Shown one piece after another: positions 1 through 11,200 of a stretch of DNA of 64,000 bases. The notes below the pieces were generated by a model that was not told where the DNA came from, made no database searches, and saw only the letters and a list, made by a program, of their open reading frames with translations. Position 1 is the first letter of the stretch, and each line of letters begins with the position of its first letter. This stretch comes from Apiosordaria backusii (lineage: Eukaryota > Ascomycota > Sordariomycetes > Sordariales > Lasiosphaeriaceae), in assembly GCA_030549205.1 (NCBI GenBank), contig JAUKTV010000003.1, positions 1,364,001 to 1,428,000 on the forward strand, in the 5' to 3' direction. Made by a program: the position numbers and the translations under genes.

Positions 1-31
1 TCTTCCAAATCCACCAAAGCACCTAAAAGAT

Positions 32-118
32 GAGACTTGCTAGAGGGGCATTACCCTTTTTACTACACGGGCATTACCTCCTACAGGGGTTAGGGTTATA
101 TATAGCCCCTGAAATTTG
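32..118 (+). repeat. left terminal inverted repeat of the MULE
   Basis: Begins GAGACTTGCTAGAGGGGCAT and matches the reverse complement of the right end with a few transition-type differences and one 4-base mismatch block. It includes a single telomere-like stretch, GGGGTTAGGGTT. Confidence 0.9.
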
Positions 119-1668
119 AACTTTATAATTAACCACTTGCTTCTACCGGCTACACTGCTTCCAAAGGCCTACTTGCTTGCAATTCGACCTTTGGTATAGA
201 TTTTATTACTATAATAGCTTTTTCTTTTAATTGTAACCTTACTTAAATACGACTACTTTTATAAATTCTATTGTAAACAAGCTAAAAAAACACGCGAAAG
301 GCTAGGAAAATATACGAAAGTATTGTAAGGCTGTAAGTACGTTTATTATACCTTTATTCTATAATTATAATAGTAAAAAAGCAGTTTAAACGATAGATTT
401 TAAAGGCCTTAAGCGGCTATATAAAGAAGTTAAAGACTACAGTATTATAAACCCTTCTAACCGCTTTAGTTTAAAAGCTCCTATACCGAATATATAGAAG
501 CTTTATAATGACCTAAATCTATTTATTAAACGGTACGGCTTTACTATTAATAGAACGAAAGGGTATAATAGGTAAGGCCTTTAATAAGACTATTTCTAAT
601 ATAATATTATTTATAACTACTATAGTAATATTAGACTATTTTAAAGGACTGGTCTTTACATTTTCCTTTTATATAAATATAGTTATAAATAGAAGAGAAT
701 AGTAGTAAGGACTTTAAAGGATTGGATCTTTAATAACTATAAGAAACTTAAGTACTGGATTTATAACTATAAGCTATTTTTTAACTCCTCTATTTATCTA
801 TAATACTAAAAGCTTACTACTATTGAAAAAGAAGTTATTGAAAATACTAATAAGTACTAGGCTATTTACTTAAAGGAAATTAAGTCTACAGTATATAAAT
901 AGGTCAAAGGCTTTATTATTATTATAAAAGATATTTATAATTACTAAGTTTTTAAGTATAAAAAGGAAGGTAGTAGTTATACTAATACCGGTATAGTCAT
1001 TAAATAGTTTAATAAAAAAAAAGTCAATTACTATATATAATAGACAGTTAAGGACCTAAATTAGTTTAAATTACTAATTTTTTACTATCCCGATATAGTC
1101 TATTATATTAAACAGTTTAATAAGATTCTTTCTATCGACTTAACTTACTATATTAATAAATAGGACCTCTCTTTTTTTTATACTATAATTAGAACTTCCT
1201 TTAATTCTAACCTTTCTTTATTCTTTAACTTTTATAGCGATAAAATAGAAGAAACCTTTATTTAGTTATTTAAAGTTATTAAATCTTTATTAAAAAAGGT
1301 TAGCGTTTAAAACCTAAAGGTTATTATTATAGACTAATAAAAAAAGATATTGTTAAGATAGGTGTCTCACAGGCCTATAGGTATAGACCTGTGCAGGGAA
1401 TGGCGCAGAACACTGAGAGCGAAGAGGGCTTTGTCTGCAGCATACGACAGTGGCTGAGCACTGAAGGAATATGGATTACAGGAGCGACGCCCTGCAATAT
1501 ATAGAAGGTAGACACTGTAACATAGGCTTGTGAGGCACTGTAAGATGTAGTGAACCAGTATATTGAATTGACTTATTAGCTAGGAAAATATCACAGTGAA
1601 CAGTCGCGAGGGACAAGACCTATTATAGGTCTTTGGCCCTGTATTGCTCTCCGAATCTCTCTCCGTTC

Positions 1669-1734
1669 CAGGGCCCGAATGCCCGTTGAGTCCGCTAGCT
1701 GCAGGGCCTGAATGCCCGTTGAGTCCGCTAGCTG
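1669..1734. repeat. two tandem copies of a 33-bp unit
   Basis: Copies at 1669-1701 and 1702-1734 (CAGGGCCYGAATGCCCGTTG...) differ by one base. They lie inside the nested insert. Confidence 0.9.
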
Positions 1735-1760
1735 CAGACTTGGCTGGCCGGCCAAGTCTG
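1735..1760. repeat. 10-bp inverted repeat, hairpin potential
   Basis: CAGACTTGGC at 1735-1744 is complementary to GCCAAGTCTG at 1751-1760, separated by six bases. It directly follows the 33-bp tandem repeats in the nested insert. Confidence 0.8.
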
Positions 1761-3865
1761 ACTGTTGGGTGCGCTAGCTGGAAGTCGTTACAGGGTGCAG
1801 GGCGCTAACGTTTCACCATTGCAGTGCGCTAACCGCCCGGGGCTTCGGGCTGCTTCAGGGGTCCGAAGACCACTGTGATTGCCGTGGCAGAGTGTTGGTG
1901 AGCGCTGTTGATTCCAAGCCATTGGTTGTTGTTGGCCCTGTAGGTTACAGGCTAAAATACACTGTAAAGTCCACAACTAAGTGCTGTATTTCAACAGATA
2001 TAAGTAACTATAATAAAGGTTTTTTCCAATGCTTAATAATAAATCTATATTTACTATATTACTTTTAAAGTCCTTTTTAAAGTTAAAGAAAAGTAGATTA
2101 GTAAATAAAAAGATAAGAATTAGGACAATAAGGAAGATAGTAGTAGTATTAAGGAAGATTAAAATAATAGAAGTAGTATAGTATAGGGCTTTAAATAAAC
2201 CTTAAATTATTAAGATTACTATTTTTATACTACTTTTTTTTAATATATTAATAGTAAAAACAATAACTTTATTTTTAAAAAGTAGCTCTATAATTACTAT
2301 AGTTTTTAAGTCTAGTTTAAAACCTTTCTTTAAGTTAAGACTTAAAAGTAATTTTAAATAGTATAGGATACTATTTATAAACTATTTACTAAGTAAAACT
2401 GAACTTTAGTTTATATTTAAAAGCAATGGATACCTTTAAAAGAATGTTAAGTATATTATTTTATAAAAAGGTATTAAAATCGAAATATAATAACGACTTT
2501 ACTTATAGAATTAGTAAATGCTATTATTAAAAGCTATTTACTTACTAACTGAGGAAATATTTTAAAAGTTATAAACTATATATAGGAAATGGCCTTTTAA
2601 TAGCTTAAATGGCTTTTAAAACTCTATACCGATTAGTAAATAAAAACTTAATAGGACTATTTAAATAACTAATATTTCTACTATATCGTTTAAAAGCTTT
2701 CTTTTATAAGCCTTAAATTACTTAACTAGCAATATTTTATTGCTAAAACGTTAATACCAGTTAGTAATAAGCTATTAAAGAAAGCCTTAAAAGACTATAA
2801 TAATAAGTATATAGTTAAGGCTTAATATAATATACTCTATAACTATAATATCCAGGTTTTATTGCTTAAAAGGAAAGAATTAACATTAAAATATTTTAAT
2901 TTATATTATATACTAAGTTAAAGATTAGTAAATAGGCCTTTTTTTATTTTATTTAAATATTAATTGCTAACTTAATACTTTTATAATAGGATAAAATAGA
3001 TCTTTACCTTAAATATAAGAACCTTTAAAAAGCAATCCTAAAAGGTTAGCTAAAGAATAGCAGTTAAAGAATATTAACCGGTAAAGAGGTTTTAAAAGTA
3101 TTGACTAAACGGAAAGCTTTAAAGAAAATACCAATTAAAATACCTATTAAAAAGCTAAAGAAGGTATTAATAAAGAAGACTAAGCCCGGCCTTTTAAAAG
3201 GCAATGCCTTCCGGCTAAAACCCTTTATTTAGTATTAGCTTTTTTAATATAAAAAAGAGGCTACCTTTAAGCTAACTTTTAAGTTAATTTTCTTACAATT
3301 ACCCTCTTTTAAAGTACCTACTTTCTTTAAGCCATTTTAATAAACCCTATAACTATTTAAATAATAGTACTAGCTTATACTTATTATATTTAATAATTAG
3401 CTTAATAACTAGTAAAAGTAGTAAAGGTAAAAAAAACGGTAATAGTAAAGGACTATAGTTACCTAGTCTGGTAAGTAAGTCCGGCTTATAATATAAATAA
3501 AGAAGGCCTTTAGCCTGCTTTTAAATATAAAAGAAGGTACTTAAAAAATAAAATCTAAATATTAAAGACCTGGAAAATGCGTTTTCTAGCCTATTAATTA
3601 AAAGGCTTAGAAAATGTATTTTCTAAGCTTTTTAGTTAAAATATAACTATAAATAGTTTAATTAGCAATTCAGCTAGCAATTTAGTTAGCAATTTCTATA
3701 ATATATTGGCTTATAAGCAATAGAATCGTTCTAATATTATAACTTAATTTTAACATTTGTAAATATATATTTATATAGGACTTTATATAGGAGAAAATAT
3801 AGTGTAATAACAATTGTGGTTATTAATGGTAGTTGTAATGGAAAAAAGTTTTAGGAAATGTCATG

Positions 3866-3952
3866 TCAATTTCAAGGACCATATATAACCCTAACCCCTA
3901 TAGGGGGTAATGCCTACGTAGTAAAAAGGGTAATGCCCCTCTAGCAAGTCTC
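3866..3952 (-). repeat. right terminal inverted repeat of the MULE
   Basis: Inverted copy of the left end, finishing in GCCCCTCTAGCAAGTCTC and followed directly by the second copy of the TAAAAGAT duplication. It lies 24 bp from the inferred start codon of the next gene. Confidence 0.9.
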
Positions 3953-3975
3953 TAAAAGATTAAAGAACCTGTGCC

Positions 3976-5204
3976 ATGTCAACCAATATCCCCGCCAGGC
4001 AAGTAGACAAGCCCATGCTCTAGGTATGGAATAACTTCATCACCTAACTGAAGCAAGACCACCGCATGGACTCCTGCGAGGGCCGCCGAATTACACCACA
4101 TTCCCTTACCAACCCCAGACTGTACACTCCCTCAACGTGACGCGGACCGACCATGAAGAGATCGGCATTGGACCCTTGGCTGTGACCATCACCAGACGGT
4201 GCTATGGGGGCAGGTTGTCGCCGGTTGTGGAGGTCGAATTTGTCGGGGCTTTGTCAGGCATCAAAACAACAGCCATCCTCAAACTCTTCGATCACCGGCA
4301 CCCTCCCACATTCCGAGACGGAGTTAATGGATATCGGCCTCACCGCCCCGAGGATCAGTTGGCATGGGAAGACTTTGTACGAAAAGGCAAACTGCACCCC
4401 TTTATCGACGAGCTGACCCTCGCGAAGAAACAGGCGCTGGGCCTGTATTCCCCTTCCTACGAGCTTAATGAAGAGGAACCGCAATCGGATGAAATTTTGG
4501 GCAGATACGAAGCCGCATTATACTGCACAGCATCCGAGTTCTTCGAAAGCGAGACACGGGCATACCAGGACCTGAAGGAGTTGCAAGGGAAATGCATTCC
4601 AAAGCTCTATGCTCACGTCTTTGTCAATATACCCACGATTGATCCAGCGCTGACTGGACGACCTGAGTTCAAGGTTCTTGGTATTCTGATAGAACCTATT
4701 CGGGGCTTCATCCTAGACCGACTTCCAGACCTCCCTGTTGCCGACGCACCGCCTAGAGACCTTTGGGAGAGTATCGTTCAAGACGCAGTGCACTCTGCGA
4801 ACGAGATTAACAGGCGAGGTGTGGTCATGCTTGATTGCAGAGCCGGCAACGTTTTGGTGGAAGAGAACACCCACCGGGTCGTTATCCATGATTTCGCCCA
4901 GTGCCATTTCCGAGAAGACCTAGAAGTCGGATATGCAGAAGAGGACACTGTGGCTGTGGAGCACGTGGAGCACGTGACGGACGAAAAAGCGCCTGGAGAA
5001 AACATGCAGGAAACGGGCGATACGGTCCTGCCAGTCAGCCACGAGGAATGTGTCGCCTCTCACGAGAACCCGTTGGCTATTGGGATGCCGCTCACGGTCA
5101 AGATTCTTAACAAGACTGGAATTGATTTACGGTACAAGATCCGGTATTTTCGTTTGGACACAGAGGTGGACAACTCAAAGTTTATTTGGCCACGCTCACA
5201 ATAG
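3976..5204 (+). CDS. protein-kinase-like (probable pseudokinase) protein
   Basis: The long open frame begins before 4137 with no ATG until late in the protein, so an upstream exon is required. The best model joins 3976-3998 (MSTNIPA) to 4058-5204 through an intron 3999-4057 with a GC donor (GCAAGT), a CTAAC branch site and an AAG acceptor, giving 389 residues. The sequence resembles fungal kinase-fold proteins. The catalytic-loop position reads LDCRAGNVLV instead of HRDxKxxN, and the DFG position reads HDFAQ, so conventional catalysis is doubtful. An N-lobe segment (AILKLFD) precedes a variable region. The start is only 24 bp from the transposon, so its promoter or 5' UTR probably lies inside the element or was displaced. 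Function unknown. Confidence 0.65.
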
Positions 5205-5758
5205 GTAGCTTACACGTACAGACCTGAGATACATAATAGGATGGTGAAATGAACTCGTTCATCAAATCTCGACTCTTCAGTAGTCGTTACACAAATGTCA
5301 CTCCCGAAATTATGGGTCCGTATGTTAATTGGGGATGGTCTCGAATGCAGTGGTCCTCAGCCACGGTTGGCAGAAGATCTAGACCTTTTCTGGAGCTATC
5401 ATTCAACAACTACAGACACGCTGTACTGGATTTCCAGCCAATAACGGCCTCCAACTGATAACTGACGATCAAACCTCCATTGTGATAGGTACAGCGGTGC
5501 GTCTGGTGCCTGGAGTTATGCATAGGTGATATCGACTACCCCACCTTTTAGGCATCTCCAGGCAGCCTGTGCAGCCAAGTCCTCCCTGCTGACGATTGAG
5601 TTGTTTGAACGTCGCGGAGCTGGATTTTATCACTATTTAATGTAATGGTTTCTTGCTCTTTCATCCCACATTCCAAATACATCAACCTCGAAAATTGCTC
5701 ATCGATAGCTGTGCCACTGGTGAGACACCACAGGACTTTACCTGGGTATCTAGTATCC
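5205..5758. other. intergenic, no gene seen
   Basis: Only short unrelated open frames are present. The stretch presumably holds the 3' end of the kinase-like gene and the promoter of the AAA+ gene. Confidence 0.5.
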
Positions 5759-7554
5759 ATGGCTCAATCTAGTGAATCCATAGACCCATCAGCAGTGGTC
5801 AACCGCTATCGCGTTTTCGATAAGTGGTAGGTATTACTTTGCCTCTCTCCTCAGCAGCAACTGCTAATGGCAACAACCACCACAGGACTAAGGCCGCCAG
5901 CTCTACCCGCAAAGACATCTTTTTGCACACACAACAAATCATCAAAGAAATCCATCCCGACCACCATGTCACCCGGGCAAAGCCAAGCGATATCGACCTG
6001 CTAGGCTACGCCGCCGCAGGCCATGCCAACGCCGTTCAAGACAACTACAATCCCCCTGGCACTACCCACAACGTACCCGGGTTCTACCTCGACGCGTGCC
6101 GCGTGTACAAGGCCAGCCCCAAGCCCTTTGACCAGCCCGGCGGCACCCTCAACGACAAAATCTACTTCGGTCGCTGGCTCTACACCTGGCAGAACCTGAC
6201 GTTCATCCTCTACAAATGCGTCGTTCAAGACCCCGAATGCGGCGAAGACCCCATGCTCTACATCCTCGCGCCAAACGACACAGCCAAAGTGGATGAGCTC
6301 GGCCATCACTTCGACACGGACAAGCTCCTACTCGCGGCGGGCGACTGGTCCTGCGCTCTCCACGACGAGATTTACGTCTACGATAACGGAAACTGGATCA
6401 AGGACCCTCTGTTGTGGCAGAGCGTCCAGGGTGCCTCCTGGGATGACGTTATCCTGGAGCCCACAATGAAAGAGGCCTTGATGAGGGACGTGATCGGCTT
6501 TTTTGACACGAGGGATGTCTATCAGGACCTCGGCCTCATGTGGAAGAGGGGTATCATCCTCCACGGTCTTCCCGGTAACGGCAAGACAGCGTCCATCAAG
6601 GCATTGATCAACTCCCTGGAGGCCAGGGGACAAGAGGACGGCTCCAAGAAAATCCCCAGCCTGTACGTCAAGGCGTTTGACAGCTGCCACGGCGGGAAGT
6701 GGTCGATCCGGTACATCTTTCAGCACGCCAGGAAGATGGCTCCTTGTGTCTTGATCTTCGAGGACTTGGACTCGCTGGTGCTGGATGAGTACCGGAGTTA
6801 CTTCTTGAATGAGGTCGACGGGCTCGAATCGAACGAGGGCATTTTGATGATTGGGAGCACGAATCACTTGTCCAAGCTCGATCCCGCGATTGCGAAGAGG
6901 CCGAGCCGCTTCGATAGAAAGTATCGCTTCAAGCTACCAGACGAGGAGACGAGGGAGAGATATGCGGATTACTGGAGGAAGAAGCTCGAAGGCAAGCCAA
7001 TTGTGTCGGACAAGTTTGACGATGATATCAGTCCTCTTGTTGCCAAGGTCACGGAGGGGTTCAGTTTCGCCTACCTGAGAGAACTGTTCATGTCGTCGCT
7101 TCTGGCTCTGGTCAGGGGCTTCAACCCTGACGAGGCGGAGGAAGATCCTCAGGAGAATGATGCTGACGATGGATCCTCTTCGACGACTGGTGATGGCATT
7201 TTGGTGGATAAGCCTACAACTACAGAAGAGGATAACAATGAGAGCACAAAGGACAAGACTGAGGAGGAGAAAGAGGAGGAAAAGGAGAAGACTGACGAAA
7301 AGGAGGAGAAAAAGGAGGCCAAGCCCAAGCGTGTGTTTCCTGTAGTGGAAGTCCCCGAGCATCTGAAGGACAATCTTCTGCTCAAAATTATCTTGTCGCA
7401 AGCGAAGATTCTATTTGACGAGATGGACCGTGACGATGATGAGCGGAAGGAAAGTGGCGGTGCAGGGTTTGCTTCGGGGGTTAAGCGTCACGACATCCCC
7501 TCGTTGAAGAGACGGAGAGTGAGGAGGGTAATGGCCGCACGCCCTCCAGCTTGA
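5759..7554 (+). CDS. AAA+ ATPase with Glu/Lys-rich C-terminal region
   Basis: Two exons: 5759-5826 and 5886-7554, giving 578 residues. The 59-bp intron (GTAGGT...CACAG, branch GCTAAT) fits in phase and supplies an ATG that the long frame itself lacks. About 230 N-terminal residues of unknown fold precede one AAA+ module: Walker A GLPGNGKT near residue 250, Walker B VLIFEDLD near 311, sensor 1 GSTNH, and an arginine-finger region RPSRFDRKY near 361. A linker of about 65 residues (~438-502) is dominated by Glu, Lys and Asp. The final residues are basic (KRRRVRRV), possibly a nuclear signal. Single-AAA proteins with this N-terminal region recur in Sordariomycete genomes without an assigned role. 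ATP binding and hydrolysis are well supported; the substrate is unknown. Confidence 0.85.
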
Positions 7555-8254
7555 GCCTACTTCTGATATCACCAACCTCACGGCTACTGGGATATGAATG
7601 CTTTCCTTTCATGCTACCGCAAACGAACACAACTCTGAGAATCTATTAGCAGGCTGCCTATGGAAGATATTTTCAGTAAAATCCAAGAATAATATACATT
7701 GTCCAAGAATACCGTCTCTTTGAGCCCTCTTCGCCTTTGTACCCGGCCCCTTAGACAGTAAATTGCCTCGCCTCCCGCAGCATATGAAGCAACCAGAAGC
7801 TGTTGAGCTTTGAAAGTTCTCGAGGGAACATGGCCGCTTCGGCGAGTTTGGGTGCGAGCCTATGGAAGATGCTGCAGCACATTGGGCAAAGCATGGTGAT
7901 TTGACTATAGGTACATGCAGACACTACATCCGCGTCCCTAGGTGGAAGGATTTTCCCCGAAACTGAGAAGACCGAAGTTTTAAAGGGGTGTTAACACAAG
8001 CGATAATCGCCCCCTCACCCCCCCCCAACCTTTCGAAGTGGCGGTGGCTCAGCAGCAAGGTGCTTTACCCAGCTGGGTAATTATGGCACCAGGGACGAAT
8101 CACCTAGCCAGGCTGCTTTGGGTGTGTCTGTCCAGCACCTGAACGCAACGTCCACCAGTAGCAACACAAGATAAGTGAAACGCAGAGCTCGAGCAGCCGA
8201 TACAGTACAAACGCTCATGACCAGCCATCCGCAAATATTCCATCTCCGATTGCC
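7555..8254. other. intergenic, no gene seen
   Basis: Between two plus-strand genes. Contains a C-rich run near 8018. No supported coding sequence or RNA. Confidence 0.5.
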
Positions 8255-11200
8255 ATGGAGTATTACCGCCTAATATCGGGCCAACGGACTCAGTGCGCGA
8301 GGAACCAGCATGTCGAACTGCTTTTGTCTTGTGCATGTCCGCCAATCGACACCAGTAGTAATACCCTCTTCGCCGACCTCCAAAAAACGTGGTCGAGAAT
8401 CTTTTTTTCCAAGGAAGGTATCATTCGCAAGTTCGGCGACGATGCTGTTCTCAATGACCTCCTTGGATGTCGCTGCCCGGACTGCAAAAACCAGCGTACT
8501 CTCCGGCGTACAACTCCTGAGGCGGCAAATAAGACAGTCTTGAAGTCGAGGTCTTCCGACTCGGTTCTAGTTCTGGCCCTTGCTGTTCTTGTATATCTCG
8601 ACAAGCTTCATTTCTTTTACCGCTTGGCTGCATTCCCACTCTCCAGGATTAAGAGCCTACACAGCGTTGTCATGTACCTCTCTAGCACGGAAGTGCTCGA
8701 GGATTTGATCGACACGGAGCTGGGCCGCAAAATCTTCGAGTCTGCACTTAAAGACGTCGTCTGTATTTTCGAACCGGAGGTCTTCGAAGTGGAAGCGGAC
8801 GGCTTTTGTCGGGGACACCAATACCTGGACAGTGCTAGATTTCCGTTCCTGGATACCAGAGAACCTGTGATTCAGGGTTCATTCGGCACTGTCATCAAGT
8901 TCCATATTCCGGAAGAGTATCTTCACTCATCTATCAAACGCATCATGGATACCCGTTATTCCAGATCGATCAAAGAGCCGGACGGCCATCCTCAGGTACA
9001 TTCGCCTATCCAGCATAATCTTCCGTCTATCCTCCAAGACTGAGACTGAGCCTTGGGCTGGGCTAACCTGTTGCAGTATCGCTTCGTACGGAAAGTCATC
9101 AAACTTCACGAGCAAGAGAATCATAATGATTTAAACTCGATGGAAGACGCGGTAACCCGTTTGGTCTCGATGTTGAAGGAGCCAGCAGCAACGAATCTCA
9201 TCACTTTGTTGGCATTTTATAGCTGGAGAAACAGTATATATTTCGTGTTCCCCTGCGTGGAAACGGATTTGTATGCTCTACTTCGTCAAAACACACTCCC
9301 CGGCGAAATCGAAAAGCCGACAAAATTAGAGGGAGACACCCTTCGTCTTCCTGACCATTGGCTGTGGATACAAATGATTGGGGTTGTTCGTGCCCTCTGC
9401 GACATCCACGCCGAGATGAAAAGCCCCCACGGCGAAATTACGGGCCATTTTATTGCATCGCACTTCGACCTCAAACCTGCGAATATCCTGGTAACTGCCG
9501 ACGGAGTCCTGAAAATTACAGACTTTGGAGAATCAGTAATACGTGTAACGGAAAGCCTCCAGGACCTGTCAACACCTTTCAGGCCCGGCGATGCAAAGTA
9601 CGCCGCACCCGAATCGAAGCCCACAGGGCAAATGCTCAAACAAGCCTATGAAGCTGGGCCAGAGGGTGGAAGATATCAAGTGCTGCTCAGCTACGATGTC
9701 TGGGCGCTAGCTTGCGTCATGACAGAGGTGCTTGTCGTGTTGTTGGATACCGAGGCTGAATTTCTTGCTCCACAGGAGACAGCTATCGACAGGTTTCATC
9801 GCAAGCTCGAAGACGAGTCTCAGGACGAAACAACTCGAGGGACATTCCTGGAGGGACACGAGGTCAAGCCTTATGTTCGGAAGACGCTTGAGGGTTTTCT
9901 ATCACAAGAGCGCTTTTCCGACGACTATCCACATCATCGCTACATGGAAAGTGTCTGTGATTTGCTCCTAGACATGTTTAAAAACGACAATAGAGACCGC
10001 CCGCCCTCAATCAAGGTTTTGGAGAGGTTGAACCAAGCAGACAGCGACTATCGAGCAGATGTCGAAAATCAACGTGACCCGCTTGCCTGGGCCGTGAGAA
10101 AGAGGTCTTTGAAGCACCGTAACAGCTCTGCTTTTCGAGAAGTGGGTTGGAGGGTTGATGGAGCCCTTCTATCTTTCGTTGAAATGTGAGATATCTTTAT
10201 ATCTTTTGTCTTCAAACACCGCAGTAAGTCTAACGTTGATACCTAGCGATGGGGTAACTTTGACGACCATCGAGGAAGGAAGAACCACTGCGCGAGGCAC
10301 TCATGATAAAGCCGATTGTAGATTTCAGCTATTCTACCGGGCCTCTGAGTTGGTGGAAAAAGAACCAGAGCCAGATGTGAGCTTGACAAAGACTAGACGT
10401 TCAACTTTTCCTTTTAAACTCAAGAAAACTGAGCGACAAAAGCCGCCTGACTTGGTTCTTCGACCCTCCGAGTTCATACTGAAGTGGGCCATCAGTCCAC
10501 GAGGTAGGGATCGTCAAGACCGAAAACATGAATTTGGTGAAACACATCGTAAGTGTCTTTTCTAAAATTGGGAACTGAGGTGGTTGTAGTCATCTGATGC
10601 TAACCTTTTCCTCGTCGCTCCCTGTAGTTGTCACATCGGAATGGTCTTTCACCCCGTTGTATGCTTTCAATACCCGTTTCGAATGCACTCTTTTTAAAAA
10701 CGCTGCGAATGGCCGCAGCGACGTTGTTTTGCGTTTCGTATTCGACACACTTGACAGTACGTGCTGCAACCCAGGCGCTGGCGGGTATGGAACGGTGTAA
10801 CTGCAGCTGACATCGCGTCCAGAAGTTCAGAGTTTTCAAGCTGTCCTATTGCACTATACTGTGCAGAGTCAGATGTATGTTTCGAGTTTCCATGGCCATA
10901 AACTGATGATCTGGGGCTGACGTAGCTTACTATCAGGCTCCCAGCTCAGAAGGTCACCTTCACAGAGGTGTCGGGACGCCCAAGCCAAACCTTGTCCCTG
11001 AATGCCCCTGGACTATTGATGCAAGTCTGGGGAAAAGCCGGCCCATTTTTCCTTCCAGATCCCAAAGCCGCTGAGCCAGGCCCGTCAAGCGGGAGTCATG
11101 AAGACTACTACTCGATCCAGACAATTGCACCGCCATCTCTGAAAGCGCTTGTATTTCTGAAGAAGGGCGGCCAGATGGCCTTTGCTCTACCGCGTAAGCA

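Larger units (their letters stand above)
1361..1995. mobile_element. nested 635-bp insert of normal base composition (solo-LTR candidate)
   Basis: A GC-balanced island inside the AT-rich transposon. AGATA occurs at 1356-1360 and again at 1996-2000, so a 5-bp target duplication is plausible. Its ends (GGTGTCTCAC... and ...GTATTTCAAC) are close to the TG...CA ends of an LTR, but the duplication and TG/CA boundaries disagree by one or two bases. It contains no convincing ORF, two 33-bp tandem repeats and a hairpin. Removing insert plus one AGATA copy leaves the transposase relic in frame. It could be a solo LTR, a short non-autonomous element or another inserted segment. Confidence 0.55.
510..2640 (+). 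pseudogene. MULE transposase relic, interrupted and RIP-mutated
   Basis: Frame 510-572 reads DLNLFIKRYGFTINRTKGYN, which resembles the FAR1/WRKY-like DNA-binding start of MULE transposases. The same frame continues with many stops through a tract reading KDWIFNNYKKLKYW (717-758) to a segment near 1320 reading VIIID, at the place where MULE catalytic domains have V-[IV]-V-T-D. After the nested insert the same frame resumes as RFFPMLNN, matching the typical VFP-x-A-N-H-x-L region. A second frame at 2427-2560 reads TWIPLKE and later NAIIKSYLLT, as in the family's TW-x-P and AH-x-x-[IL]-K-x-Y blocks. Stops and Trp/Arg/Gln losses fit C-to-T changes. Homology is judged by eye and needs a profile search. 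Confidence 0.65.
32..3952 (+). mobile_element. RIP-degraded Mutator-like (MULE) DNA transposon
   Basis: The element is bounded by long terminal inverted repeats (32-118 and 3866-3952) that are identical over the outer 35 bases. The 8-bp direct repeat TAAAAGAT (24-31 and 3953-3960) fits a target duplication; allowing one mismatch and a shifted boundary it becomes 9-10 bp, as usual for MULEs. The interior is extremely AT rich, full of TA steps and stop codons, which is the signature of repeat-induced point mutation in ascomycetes. Differences between the two TIRs are largely C/T or G/A transitions, as RIP would leave. Transposase remnants read on the plus strand resemble fungal MULE/Hop-type proteins. 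A 635-bp insert of normal composition interrupts it. The element cannot be active. Superfamily assignment rests on TIR length, duplication length and remnant motifs. Confidence 0.85.

Noticed and set aside
1788..1976. 62-codon minus-strand frame inside the nested insert
   Set aside because: No resemblance to any known protein and close to chance length.
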